This document shows, piece after piece, positions 41,201 through 48,374 of a stretch of DNA of 64,000 bases. Position 1 is the first letter of the stretch; every line of letters begins with the position of its first letter. The notes under the pieces were generated by a model, which was given only the letters and a program-made list of their open reading frames with translations, ran no database searches and was not told where the DNA came from. Location of the stretch: positions 1,736,001-1,800,000 of the forward strand of contig JALJCS010000035.1 of NCBI GenBank assembly GCA_023055355.1, read 5' to 3'. Both the position numbers and the translations under genes were made by a program. This DNA comes from Agelaius tricolor. Lineage: Eukaryota; Chordata; Aves; Passeriformes; Icteridae.

Positions 41201-43379
41201 TTGTAAGTCAAGCCCAGCCCTGTCAGAGGTAAAGCAGCCTCCACCCTATGAGGATGCAGTGAAGCAGGTAACTGCATGGTTTTTGTTTTCTCCAGGCCTA
41301 GGGCTGCCCCTGCTGTCTGTTTGCAGTCAGTGGGACTCAGGTGCAGCAGTCCCAGCCCCTTCTGGTCTCTGGGCAGGAGCTGTTTCCATGAGGAATGGGC
41401 TTTCCTGAAGGGTTAGTGCTGGCTAGCTGCCACAGAGGAGGACACCCTGCTGGGCTGGATGGTGTCCCCTGTGCACCCAGGGGTCCTGGCACCCCCCAGC
41501 TCCCCTGGCCTGTCAGTGCACTCTCTTTGGGTGCTCAGTGCTGTGTCAGAGACAGACCCTTGGGCATTCCCAGGTCACCAGGAAAGCTCATCCTGCTCAT
41601 CCATCTGCCCCCCGAGCCATACCCTGGAGTGCTGTTCCTGCAGGGAGGACTGGCCATCACCCAGGAACACCCAGGAACACCCAGGAACACCTTCCTTCCC
41701 ATCAGTCTGGGAGCAGCCTCAGTGCTGGGACTGCTGGTGCCTTTGGGAAAGTGGAGTGATGCTGTTGGCAGGGTGAAAATGGGTTTGTGGCAGCGTGCAG
41801 GAGATTTGCAGGTTCTGGTCAGGGAGAGGAGGGAGACTGGGCAGTGCAGGCCACAGGTAGGGCAGGCAGGCACTGCCAGTGTGAGATGCTGGGGCCAAAA
41901 TGTTGTGTCCCGAGGGCCCTGGGACAGGGCAGGCTGTGGTGGCCACAGAGCAGAGGGTTGGCAGCAGGGAAGGTGCTCTGCTCCCTGGATCATTGTGCCA
42001 CGTCCCTGCAGTGCCCTGAGTGCTGCTGCCAGCCCCGTGGTGGTGTGGCCTCTCTTCTGTGTGGGAGGAAGCCATTTGTGGGGTCTAGAGCCATCCTGTC
42101 TGGGGTCTAGAGCATCTACCTGGCTTGTGGCTGGAGGGACTCTCCTCCTAATGGCCTCTCCTCTCCTCTTTGTCGTTTGCTGCAGCAGATGACACGAAGT
42201 CAGCAGATGGATGAGCTCCTGGATGTGCTGATTGAGAGTGGAGGTATGCTCTGCTTCCCTCTTCCCCTCTGGGGCTTCCCCTCCAGCCAGCATCAGTCTG
42301 TGGGGCTCAGTGCACCCCAGCAGAGCTGCCTGAGTCGAGTACAGCTTTGCCCTCCCTGTGCCAGCAGCCACTGAGATTGGACCCAAAAGCACATTGGCCC
42401 CCCTGGACCCTGCTCCTGCGTGTGCCAACCCCATGGGGTGGTCTGGGCTCGGCTGTCACCTGTGCAGAGAGAAGGGACAGCAGGACAGGAGCTCTGTGCA
42501 CAGCACTGCCAGCCCCCAGTGCCCCCTCATCCCCAGGGCTGCCAGTGCCATCTCCCATACAGAGCACTGCTGCTGCCCTCCCCTGTGCAAGGTGCTGCCT
42601 GTGCCCTTCCCCAGCCCCTTGGGGACAGCTGCCAGTGCTTGTGCCCTAGGGACTGTGTCCAAACCCGGGGGATAAGGTCAGAAAGCGGGAATGTGTGAGG
42701 GAGGGTGGGCAAGCAGTGCCAGTGGGATCGAGCAGGTCTCCAGAGGGATGCCCAGGAGGTCAGCTGTGGTGGTGGGCCCTGCCAGGGCACCTCAAATGCC
42801 TCTCCTTTGTTGACAGAAATCCCAGCCAATGCCAAGGAGGATCGTTCCTGCCTGCAGAAGGTGCCTCAGATCATGGTGTCGGCGGAGAGCTCGGGTGGCC
42901 CTGTCCCCAAGGGCTCTGCCCCCTTCGAGCCGGTGCCCCCGGCCCCGCTGCCCTTCGAGCACTGCCCGGGCAGCAGCGACGCCCACCTGGAGGTGCTGCT
43001 CAACAGCCCCCTGGGCAGGGTCAGCGAGATGGCCCTGCTGAAGCTGGGGGCAGAGGAGCCCCCCTTCGAGGGCATGATCGAGGGCTTCCCTGGCAAGGCT
43101 GCCGACGAACTGCTCAACTCCCAGGAGATTTTACAGACTCCCCTGTCGCCCATGGACACCCAGCTGTCCCCTTCCCCTGCCGAAGGCTCTGCTTTACAAA
43201 TGAGCTTCACTGAGTCTCCGTGGGAAACTATGGAGTGGCTGGACCTGACCCCCCCCAGCTCAGCCAGCGGCTTCAGCTCGCTCACCCCCGCGGGCCCCAG
43301 CATCTTCAACATCGACTTCCTGGATGTGGCTGACCTCAACCTGAACACCAGCATGGACCTGCACCTGCAGCAGTGGTGA
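9123..43379 (+). CDS. MYOCD: Myocardin, complete coding span, 13 coding exons, 935 aa
   Basis: Transcriptional coactivator that binds serum response factor on CArG-box promoters and drives cardiac and smooth-muscle genes in the nucleus. The coding segments are 9123-9177, 18269-18334, 21778-21833, 26364-26439, 28656-28817, 32847-33022, 34380-34505, 34996-35255, 35596-35749, 37687-38628, 41154-41267, 42186-42243 and 42817-43379. They sum to 2808 nt, every intron is GT-AG and the phases agree. Domains seen: N-terminal [11 protein letters not shown] of the long cardiac form; RPEL motifs at about 27-40, 60-83 and 103-121; basic region 247-274; glutamine run 304-313; SAP 371-405; leucine zipper 526-562; PPPY 720-723; acidic/serine-rich activation domain about 735-935 ending DLHLQQW. 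The length fits the 935-938 aa mammalian form. MRTF-A and MRTF-B are excluded by the myocardin-type N terminus and C-terminal sequence. Confidence 0.97.
9590..9790. promoter_or_regulatory. Candidate intronic enhancer in MYOCD intron 1
   Basis: AT-rich block 0.4 kb after exon 1. It holds CTAATTGG, GTCATTTTTAGAAG, AAAAATAAC, ACTATTTAAAG, TGACATCA (9715-9722, the same CRE/AP-1-like octamer as in the promoter) and CAATTGATTGCC. Its position and density of A/T-core motifs fit a muscle or mesoderm enhancer. This is inference from composition only. Confidence 0.3.
13899..14060. repeat. 24-bp tandem repeat, about 7 copies
   Basis: Seven copies of a 23-24-bp unit with core TTTTTAAATGGAAATAG, separated by CTGACAA or TTGACAA, differ only at one C/T position and one deletion. 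The near identity indicates recent expansion within intron 1 of MYOCD. Confidence 0.95.
14105..14180 (+). repeat. CR1 LINE 3' tail fragment
   Basis: GGACTTGATGGACCTTGTGG, then GTCCCTTCCAGCTCTGGATATTCT match the terminal part of bird CR1 in sense orientation; only the last part of the element is present. Confidence 0.75.
16180..16545. repeat. 33/42-bp minisatellite in intron 1
   Basis: Ten or so units of the form GGGATCTGGGTGCCCAGG followed by TGCTGCTCCTGCARTG. Some have a 9-bp internal duplication (GGGGGATCT), giving 42 bp instead of 33. Because both lengths are multiples of three, long frames stay open on both strands. They are not genes. Confidence 0.93.
18269..18334 (+). CDS. MYOCD: MYOCD coding exon 2 (residues 19-40)
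   Basis: Acceptor CTCTCTCAG and donor GTGAGT flank 66 nt encoding [20 protein letters not shown] followed by MP. This is the first RPEL-type segment (residues 27-40), close to the MRTF family sequence. Confidence 0.95.
18335..21777 (+). other. MYOCD: MYOCD intron 2 (3.4 kb)
   Basis: Contains a (TCTG)n microsatellite at 20606-20635 and otherwise no repeat or exon that I recognise. Confidence 0.9.
20606..20635. repeat. (GTCT)n microsatellite
   Basis: Seven perfect tetranucleotide copies in tandem within MYOCD intron 2. Confidence 0.95.
21778..21833 (+). CDS. MYOCD: MYOCD coding exon 3 (residues 41-59)
   Basis: Acceptor GTTGCAG, 56 nt, donor GTAACT. Encodes [20 protein letters not shown], restoring phase 0. 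The residues [10 protein letters not shown]...LERAK are closer to MRTF proteins than the mammalian myocardin residues I remember here. Confidence 0.95.
23633..24000 (-). repeat. CR1 LINE 3' end, antisense
   Basis: Starts with direct ACAGAATTC/ACAGAATC repeats (reverse complement of the ATTCTGTG tail), then CTGGGTTGGAAGAGACCTTC and GAGTCCAACC. It continues through the ACACCCAGGGATGGGGACTC and CAGCCATTCCAGAACTTTAT segments of a CR1 subfamily. Inserted opposite to MYOCD transcription. Confidence 0.9.
24480..25660 (-). repeat. Ancient L3/CR1-type LINE relic, antisense (reverse transcriptase region)
   Basis: On the minus strand, a decayed reverse-transcriptase region can be read. CAGGATGGATTTATCAAGAA (about 24970-25008) encodes QDGFIKNK, the L3-type RT motif followed by S..TN. 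Upstream of it are GACCAAGCAATCAAACAATC and GGAAATTATAAAGCAG, in the order of the L3 consensus. Many stops and indels; no functional frame remains. The outer limits are approximate. Confidence 0.7.
26364..26439 (+). CDS. MYOCD: MYOCD coding exon 4 (residues 60-84), second RPEL motif
   Basis: Acceptor TTCTGCAG, 76 nt, donor GTAAGA. Encodes [20 protein letters not shown] followed by MHILQ. The RPERSDL core (71-77) is a near-canonical RPEL motif, a G-actin binding element in MRTFs. Met80 (ATG 26424-26426) is at the same residue number as the start of the short smooth-muscle isoform in mammals. Confidence 0.95.
26440..28655 (+). other. MYOCD: MYOCD intron 4 (2.2 kb)
   Basis: Contains a short CTCTCCTCTC run (26940-26970), a possible antisense old CR1 fragment around 28130-28230 and, at 28526-28600, a stretch of about 75 bp that also occurs in intron 9. 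No other feature seen. Confidence 0.85.
28526..28600. repeat. 75-bp segment shared with intron 9 (copy 1)
   Basis: GGCTCCTG...GCCCTCTGCTCATG followed by ACTGCTAGGAAGGGAATCCTG recurs at 36452-36525 with few changes. It is probably a fragment of an unnamed interspersed repeat or an intragenic duplication. Confidence 0.7.
28656..28817 (+). CDS. MYOCD: MYOCD coding exon 5 (residues 85-138), third RPEL motif
   Basis: Acceptor CTTTCAG, 162 nt, donor GTACTG. Encodes [20 protein letters not shown] and then the RPEL segment with core RPGPLEL (115-121), ending [11 protein letters not shown]. This is the most conserved part of the N-terminal half. Confidence 0.97.
32268..32655. repeat. Minisatellite of about 63-bp units in intron 5
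   Basis: About six units of TCCATCCCCTCCTCTCTCC, TGTCCCAAGGAACAAGGGCC and ATGATCCTGGCTCC, some with CTCAGATCCC. Ends less than 200 bp before MYOCD exon 6. The pyrimidine-rich units resemble polypyrimidine tracts. Confidence 0.9.
32777..32846 (+). promoter_or_regulatory. MYOCD: Three tandem splice acceptors, 30-nt period, before MYOCD exon 6
   Basis: The CAGGCTC acceptor occurs three times, with exon starts at 32787, 32817 and 32847. Each is preceded by a C-rich tract. Spacing is exactly 30 nt and the intervening sequence is open in the MYOCD frame, so the two upstream sites would add 20 or 10 residues. Alignment with mammalian myocardin favours 32847 as the canonical start. Confidence 0.8.
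32847..33022 (+). CDS. MYOCD: MYOCD coding exon 6 (residues 139-197)
   Basis: 176 nt, donor GTAGGG. Encodes [18 protein letters not shown] (148-165), conserved in myocardin, then a GC-rich, proline-rich stretch ([19 protein letters not shown]) that is more proline-rich than the mammalian equivalent. Two in-frame upstream acceptors exist (see separate entry). Confidence 0.93.
33155..33725 (+). repeat. CR1 LINE 3' end, sense
   Basis: A 570-bp CR1 fragment. It has TGCTGTGTCCAGTCCTGG, GAGCGTGTCCAGAAGAGGCA, GAGCTGGGGTTGTTTAGCC and GAAGAAATTCTTCACTGAAA, and ends in TCTGTGATTCTGTGACATTC-type tail repeats. It lies in the transcriptional sense of MYOCD. Confidence 0.95.
33830..34055. repeat. G-rich GGAACTGGGG tandem repeat
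   Basis: Irregular repeats of GGGGAACTGGGGGAAACTGG and derivatives follow a CpG-rich patch (33740-33830). The G-run density suggests quadruplex-forming potential on the + strand. Confidence 0.8.
34380..34505 (+). CDS. MYOCD: MYOCD coding exon 7 (residues 198-239)
   Basis: Acceptor CCCTTGCAG, 126 nt, donor GTAACG, phase 0 on both sides. Encodes a poorly conserved Ser/Pro/Gln-rich linker ending SAVK, aligned by position and by its ends to the mammalian exon. Confidence 0.9.
34506..34995 (+). other. MYOCD: MYOCD intron 7 (490 bp)
   Basis: Single-copy intron with an AT-rich patch at 34620-34700; no other feature. Confidence 0.9.
34996..35255 (+). CDS. MYOCD: MYOCD coding exon 8 (residues 240-325), basic region and poly-Q
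   Basis: Acceptor CCAACAG, 260 nt, donor GTGAGT. Encodes the basic region [18 protein letters not shown] (247-264) with [10 protein letters not shown], needed for SRF binding. The glutamine-rich segment follows, with a run of ten Gln (304-313), encoded purely by CAG repeats and therefore likely length-variable. Confidence 0.97.
35256..35595 (+). other. MYOCD: MYOCD intron 8 (340 bp)
   Basis: Short phase-2 intron; nothing else recognised in it. Confidence 0.9.
35596..35749 (+). CDS. MYOCD: MYOCD coding exon 9 (residues 326-377)
   Basis: Acceptor ATTTCAG, 154 nt, donor GTGAGT. Encodes [20 protein letters not shown], then PLSPVK and the segment ending LPSNLDDLK, which begins the SAP domain. 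Ends in phase 0. Confidence 0.96.
36452..36525. repeat. 75-bp segment shared with intron 4 (copy 2)
   Basis: Matches 28526-28600, including CCCTCTGCTCATG and ACTGCTAGGAAGGGAATCCTG. Same orientation as copy 1. Confidence 0.7.
36830..37060. repeat. LTR-like interspersed sequence containing a long hairpin
   Basis: GGTAGTTTTGGAAACAGG and AAAGTTTTAATAAAAGGC resemble the 3' part of an avian LTR, but I cannot name the family. Inverted arms of about 34 nt at 36937-36970 and 36994-37028 pair almost perfectly around a 23-nt loop. The loop itself carries a partial extra copy (CCCCTAGCTTGGTTTT), and a further TTGCTCCTGCTAAAA lies at 37046-37060. Confidence 0.55.
37357..37422 (+). pseudogene. Truncated copy A of MYOCD exon 10 start (decoy SAP exon)
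   Basis: 59 nt encode [19 protein letters not shown], differing from the real exon by one residue (A for V). Then ACT TTT TAA gives a stop at 37420-37422. The acceptor TTTCCCTTCCAG is intact. No donor follows, so use of this site would truncate MYOCD after about 398 residues, before the leucine zipper and activation domain. Confidence 0.9.
37539..37604 (+). pseudogene. Truncated copy B of MYOCD exon 10 start (decoy SAP exon)
   Basis: 59 nt encode [19 protein letters not shown], with three substitutions against the real exon, followed by the same stop context. The acceptor is identical to those of copy A and the real exon. Confidence 0.9.
37687..38628 (+). CDS. MYOCD: MYOCD coding exon 10 (residues 378-691), SAP and leucine zipper
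   Basis: 942 nt, acceptor TTTCCCTTCCAG, donor GTGAGT, phase 0 both sides. Residues 378-405 complete the SAP domain ([20 protein letters not shown]). Then come the Ser/Thr/Pro-rich region, the leucine zipper 526-562 ([20 protein letters not shown] and on) that mediates dimerisation, and an SP-rich tail ([12 protein letters not shown]). The frame stays open past the donor, but the residues there are not myocardin-like. Confidence 0.97.
38810..39290. repeat. Degenerate minisatellite (GGCACAGCTCCCTCTGCCC)
   Basis: About a dozen diverged units of roughly 33-40 bp with GGCACAGCT(C/T)CCTCTGCCC and GGGGAGTCCTGGCA. All three frames are open over long stretches because of composition. Confidence 0.8.
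40635..40856. mobile_element. Foldback / MITE-like element with 5-bp target duplication
   Basis: The 212-bp element (40640-40851) begins TGTGGGATTCACATTCTCTG and ends with its inverted equivalent (CAGAGAATGTGAATCCCACA). The inverted arms are about 60 bp with small indels. The direct repeats CCTCA at 40635-40639 and 40852-40856 look like a target-site duplication. The TG...CA ends and 5-bp duplication suggest derivation from an LTR retrotransposon rather than a classical DNA transposon. Confidence 0.75.
41154..41267 (+). CDS. MYOCD: MYOCD coding exon 11 (residues 692-729)
   Basis: Acceptor CCATGCAG, 114 nt, donor GTAACT. Encodes [16 protein letters not shown]...[19 protein letters not shown] (720-723) is a PPxY-type WW-domain ligand; the mammalian protein has PPSY at the same place. 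Confidence 0.96.
41268..42185 (+). other. MYOCD: MYOCD intron 11 (918 bp)
   Basis: Includes three short direct repeats of CCAGGAACAC near 41660-41690; otherwise single-copy. Confidence 0.9.
42186..42243 (+). CDS. MYOCD: MYOCD coding exon 12 (residues 730-748)
   Basis: 58 nt encode [19 protein letters not shown], conserved in myocardin. The acceptor is CAGCAG (42183-42188), a NAGNAG tandem site, so inclusion or skipping of one Gln is possible. Donor GTATGC. Confidence 0.96.
42244..42816 (+). other. MYOCD: MYOCD intron 12 (573 bp)
   Basis: Single-copy intron of phase 1; nothing else recognised. Confidence 0.9.
42817..43379 (+). CDS. MYOCD: MYOCD coding exon 13 (residues 749-935), activation domain
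   Basis: Acceptor TTGACAG, 563 nt to TGA at 43377-43379. Encodes [17 protein letters not shown], then the acidic and Ser/Pro-rich activation domain, including [18 protein letters not shown] and the C terminus [16 protein letters not shown]...MDLHLQQW. Very GC-rich in its first 250 nt. Confidence 0.98.
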
Positions 43380-45360
43380 GGGGACGTGCTGGGGCAGGGG
43401 GCTGTGAGCCTGCAGCAGGCAGCACAGCGCTCCTGTCGTGCCACAGAATGTGCAGGGCCAACGTGTGCCTCATCCAGGGGAAACTGGAGTCATTTTCCCA
43501 GCATATAGGACTTGTTTGGATTTCCAGTCACTGAAAATTGACAGCACAACTCTGGTACTTTGGTTTTCCTCCATTGACACAACCCCACAGAGGACACCAC
43601 CAGTGCCTGAAACAACACTTCCTTTGATTGACAAGAACTTCCATTTTCTTTCTTTAATCTTTCCCCCCTCCCAGTTTTAGCAGTCACTCTTGTGAGAACT
43701 GGAGCAGCTCATGACAAGACTGTGTGGTGAGGTGACCTCACCTGGGTGGCAACAGGAAATCATGGAGAGGGAAACCCACTGTTGCCTTGCCTCCTCTCCT
43801 CTCCTCTCCTCTCCTCTCCTCTCCTCTCCTCTCCTCTCCTCTCCTCTCCTCTCCTCTCCTCCAGACAGACCTGTTGGGCTCACCTTGGCCGTTCCCATGC
43901 CAGGTGAGGAGCAGGAGCTGTGCCCAGCCAGGTGCCAGCACCCTTTGTGCACAGCCGGGCTCTCTCCTCCCTCCTGCCCAAAGCTGCACTGCCCCATCCC
44001 GCAGAGCTCTGCTCCAGGTGGATGAGAGATGGAGATCACTGAGCTCACGGTGGCACCTTGGCATGTCCTGAGGGGCTGAGAGCCCAGGAGCTGTCCTGGC
44101 TGCATTCTGAACTGGCTCAGGCTGCAGAGGAGCAGAGAGCTCTGGGCGTTGGAGCAGATGTTGAGGATGCAGGCGCAGGAATGGGGGATGTGGCAGCCCA
44201 GCCGTGTCCCCGTGCACACAAAGAGATGAGCGATGTGTTTTGGCCAAGGTAGGAGCAAGTGGTGTGAAAGGACCAGCCAGGCTTTGGAGGGGCTGTTCCG
44301 TGCACAGCCAGGTCAGGGTGATCTCCAGCCCTTGCATGACCCGGGAGCAGGGGGAGCCGGGCAGGGACGCTCGGTGGCATCTGTGGGGCAGAGCCGAGCG
44401 AGCCCTCGCGTGGCCGAGGCTCTGTGTGAGCGCCTGCCCCTGCCATCCTCCCCTCCGTCCCTCCTCCATCCCTAGCAGTGTTCCCCTCCTCCCCGAGGCT
44501 ACCCAGCGTCACTGCCCCCTCAGCCCAGAGCAAGGCTACCGGAGAACAGCTGTGAATCACCGAGCCGGGAGGAGCCCGTTCTCCCAGCCCGCAGGGAAGG
44601 AAGCTCTCCCGCAGTGATGCTCCCGTTTGGAATCACCAGCATTTCTCCTAGGAGTCTCTGTGCAATATTCTTCCTCAGGCTCTAGCGAGAAGGAGCCTTT
44701 GCTTCACTTCTTGGCTTCCACCAAAGAACTTGCTGCAGACTTTGCGACGGACAGCGGCCGTTCGTCTCAACTCTGGTTTTGCCAAAGTAAATATTGTTGC
44801 TGACAAAGATTGTTAAACTATTTACAGACTGAGTGTATTTAATATTTGTGTTACTGGAAGGACAGCACACGGAGATGAAGCTGCTGGGAGGAGCTCCAGC
44901 CTGGCCATGGCTCCCCCAGGGATGCTGGAGCTGTGGGAGGCAGCTCTGCAGCCCGGGCAGTGTCCCCAGGCCCTGGCCTTGTTGCATGCTGTATAAAGCA
45001 CGTGGCAGTAGCTTTCAAGTCACTATTTAAAGCACCATTTTTCTATTGTACAAATGTCACAGGGCACTGCTAGCATAGACAATCACAGGTTGCATTTTTT
45101 TTAAAAGAATTTCTTTTTCTAAGTGAGAGATTTTTTTGAAGCCAGTCCGTGGAGAATATTCAGAGCACTTGAAGCAGAGTAGTGTTAGCTGCTCCACTGT
45201 GGCCTTGTACAGAGTTTTCCAGGTAACTTTCTCCTCTCAGCAATTGTATTTCCTTATTTAAAGGGATGCTGTCAGCTTCAAACCTGTAAGCAAGCACATT
45301 TCCTTACCTATGTTACCAGCAACACCTTCATTATTAAAACCCTTGTCTTGCCACTCTGTC
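43380..45360 (+). other. MYOCD: MYOCD 3' UTR (inferred)
   Basis: About 2 kb after the stop codon. The distal part (44740-45340) has the AT-rich, non-repetitive character of a conserved 3' UTR (AAAGTAAATATTGTTGCTG, ACTATTTACAGACTGAG). A polyadenylation signal ATTAAA at 45332-45337 would place the end near 45355. A (CTCCT)n tract interrupts the proximal part at 43791-43860. The end is inferred, and a longer transcript cannot be excluded. Confidence 0.65.
43791..43862. repeat. (CTCCT)14 microsatellite in MYOCD 3' UTR
   Basis: Fourteen perfect pentamers on the transcribed strand give a pure pyrimidine tract of 70 nt about 410 nt after the MYOCD stop codon. Confidence 0.95.
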
Positions 45361-48300
45361 TTTGCTGTTTGACTTCATCACTGGGACAACCACAGCCATC
45401 CCAGCTGCCACCCCCTGGTACCAACTCCATGCCCTGGGACAACCTTCAAGGCCAGATGAATTTCATTCATGGCAGCATTTTCTCCTGGAAGATTTCTGAA
45501 CACACCAGCCAGAGCCTCCTGTCTTTTTCTTCTGTTGGCTCTGGCTTTGCTCTTTGTGTTCCTGCAGCCCCCACTCCTTGTGTCCCCCTAAAGGCAGAGC
45601 TGACCCCTGCCCAGGCCCCTTGGTGTTTTTGTCAGCACTGGGCTGGTGGCTTCAGGGTGCTGGGTACAGAGCTCTGCCACAGCCAAACCTCCCCCTGCCC
45701 ACAGGCACAGCAGGCTGGGACCCTGGGGAACCTTGGATCCTTCTCCACAGCAGCCCTGAGTGTCTGTTTCCACATTTGTCACACCTTCCCTTGGATTAGA
45801 GAAGGTTCCCAGGTATTTACCCACCTGTGTGCAAGGAGGGACTGCCCAGGTGGGCTAAAGGTGAAATGGTCCTGAGACATGGCTCAAGTGCACCTGAAAA
45901 GATGTAGGTGAGCAAATAAGCAGTTCCTATGAACATCTTTAATGTCTAACCACAGCCTGCATCCAGGTGTGCTGTGATGAACAGCCTGGGCTGAGCCAGG
46001 TCCTGGTCACTCAGAGCATGAGCAGACAAGCCTCAGCCTAGGATTATTTCAGGAATGACCATGGAGTGGAGCACTCCCCTGCCCTGCTGGGGAGAGCCTG
46101 CCCGTGCTGCTGTGAAAGGCAAGAGGCAGAGAGCAGAGGGAATGGTGCAGCTCTGAAGGGCAGCAGGGATGCCTGCCAGGTGCCAAGGTTTGGAGCAGAG
46201 CACCTGGGGAGGCTGAGTCCAGACCAGGCTGCAGCTGCTGGCAGAGAAAGGGATCTGAGGGTCTCCTGAGTCTCCTCCCAGGCTCCAAAGGACACCAGCC
46301 CCAGATTTTCTGCTCCATGGAGAACTCAGCCCAGCTCTGCCTGGCCCCTGGTCCTGCAGCCGACCTGGAGCAGCCTCCTGGGGAAGCAGAGGGTGTGCCA
46401 GTGGGATGGGACCCCTCCCCTCCACTGCCCTGAGTCAGCCCTCACTCAGTTTTCCATGTGTGGGTGATCTTCCCACACAGTCTGTCCCAAGGAATTCGGG
46501 GGTCTGGGATTTTCTCCTCTCTCAACATCGAGCTGAAGGATCCCAGTGACGCCCCGCTCCCCCTCAGTCTTCCTGCCTGAAAAAGCAGAGGTAATACAAA
46601 ACAACCAAACAAACAATAAATTAACATTTTTCATGCCTTTAGCAAGTTTTTTAAAAAGTGAGCTGCCTGTCTCAGTTCACCATGCAGTGCTTCCCCCACC
46701 ACACACACTGAGACATCCTCAGCATCTCCCCACCAGCTCCCAGGTCATGGTTCAGGCAGTTTCCCTCCACATGGAACCCCACAGGCACCACAGGATTTAC
46801 CACACACAGTCCTGCATACCAGAAAATCTTCTCAGTGTCCATATCTGCCTTCCCACACACCCCAAAAACCTGCAGCCTTCTCAAGGGGGAAGGGAAGGGA
46901 AGGGAAGGGAAGGGAAGGGAAGGGAAGGGAAGGGAAGGGAAGGGAAGGGAAGGGAAGGGAAGGGAAGCCTAGGCTGCAGGAGGTGTCTGAACCAGGCTGA
47001 GCAAGGATCCAGACAGCTTTTCACTGGTTTGGGACAGAAACATCCCAGTTTTGTATTCCCTCCAGGAGTGAAACCATGGCAATGCCTGATTGTTTGTGCT
47101 GCTCTGAACTCTAGGATGGATTTACAATAAAACACCTCCAAGCCCGTTTCCTTCCTCTCATCAGCACCTGCCAAATGCAGTCCTTTATCTCTCCTTGTTA
47201 TGCTTGCTCTCTGTGCTCTGTCCAGAAGTGTCACTGATAAAATCCCTCTTTTCATCTCCTTGTTTTCCTGGGCGAAGCCAGATTTGTGTGTGTGTGTGCT
47301 TGGAGCCTTCCGGGTGTCGTTTTTCGTGCTTTTATGTCACAAATTTGTAACGTTAGTGCTGTTAAGGGAGCAGAAGCAGCGGCAGGGACATCTGGCTGCA
47401 GTTCCTCGGGCACCCAGCCCGGGATGCGCTGCTGAAGCGCAGCTCACACAGACACCTCATGGCCAGCCCCAGCACTGCACCCGAACGCGTTCCTCGGGGC
47501 TTTAACCAGCTGCTTTGGTGGGAGCTCTGCTTGTCCTTCACAGCAGAGCCCATGAAATTCCCCCCTATGCAGTGTGACCCCCCCCTGCTCCCCCAAAACC
47601 AGGCTGGGGCAAAGAGCTCTTAGCCCCAAGCCATGAAACACCCCCAGTGCTGAATCCCATGTTTGCCCTTGGCTTGTCTGGCACTGCTTCACAGCTGCAG
47701 AAACTTATCCGGGGGGAAAAGAACAGTTAGGAAGTGTCAGACCAGCGTTTCAGGCCGACGTAGCGTGGGCAGAAACCTGCCTGAGCAAACAGGAGCAGGG
47801 GGAGCACTGTGGCCTTTGCTGCTCTGTGTTTTCCCTGAGCTCTGACCCCTCTGCACCGGCTCAGCCAGAGCCACTTTCAGTTCTGCTGAGTGGTTTTGTG
47901 TTGTAATTCCTCCCTGGATTCTTTGCTTTCTGCAGCTTTTAAGCCTCCTTTTCTCAGTTTTTCCCTTTTGGCCCACAGCTGTGCTCAGCAAGCCCTTTTC
48001 CCCAACCTGACGCCCCGGGTGTGCTGGTCCTGCATCCACAGCAGCTGCCTCACATGTGCCCTCAGCACACCCTTCCTGAGCCTGCTTCCCTTCCTGCAGC
48101 TCAGCCACAGCTCCCAGCCACCCGGCCTGGCCTCAGAGCCTTTGTTCGAATCAGGTTTCCAGTTAATCAGGCTTTGAGCCTTTCAAAAGCTCCAAGGCTC
48201 TGGCTCCGTGGTGTTTTTGGTTTGCTCTTGTTTAAGAGCTGCTGGTTTGGCCCTCAGACACATCCAGTTCTGAGACAGCTGCGGGCGCCCCCTTGTGGCA

Positions 48301-48365
48301 AAGAGCTCAACCAGCGCCCAGAAAGCCAGGACCAGCCCCACGGCAGCCAAATCTCCGAGGGAGAT
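45361..48365. other. Intergenic DNA between MYOCD and the CpG-rich minisatellite
   Basis: No coding exon recognised. It contains a (GGGAA)n tract (46885-46967), a short (TG)n run (47284-47301) and an isolated AATAAA at 47126 without supporting context. Confidence 0.5.
46885..46967. repeat. (GGGAA)n microsatellite
   Basis: About sixteen perfect GGGAA pentamers, purine on the + strand. Confidence 0.95.
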
Positions 48366-48374
48366 ACAATTAAA

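Noticed and set aside
43677..44560. Minus-strand frames of 147-243 codons over the MYOCD 3' UTR
   Set aside because: They run through the (CTCCT)n tract and GC-rich UTR; no recognisable protein.
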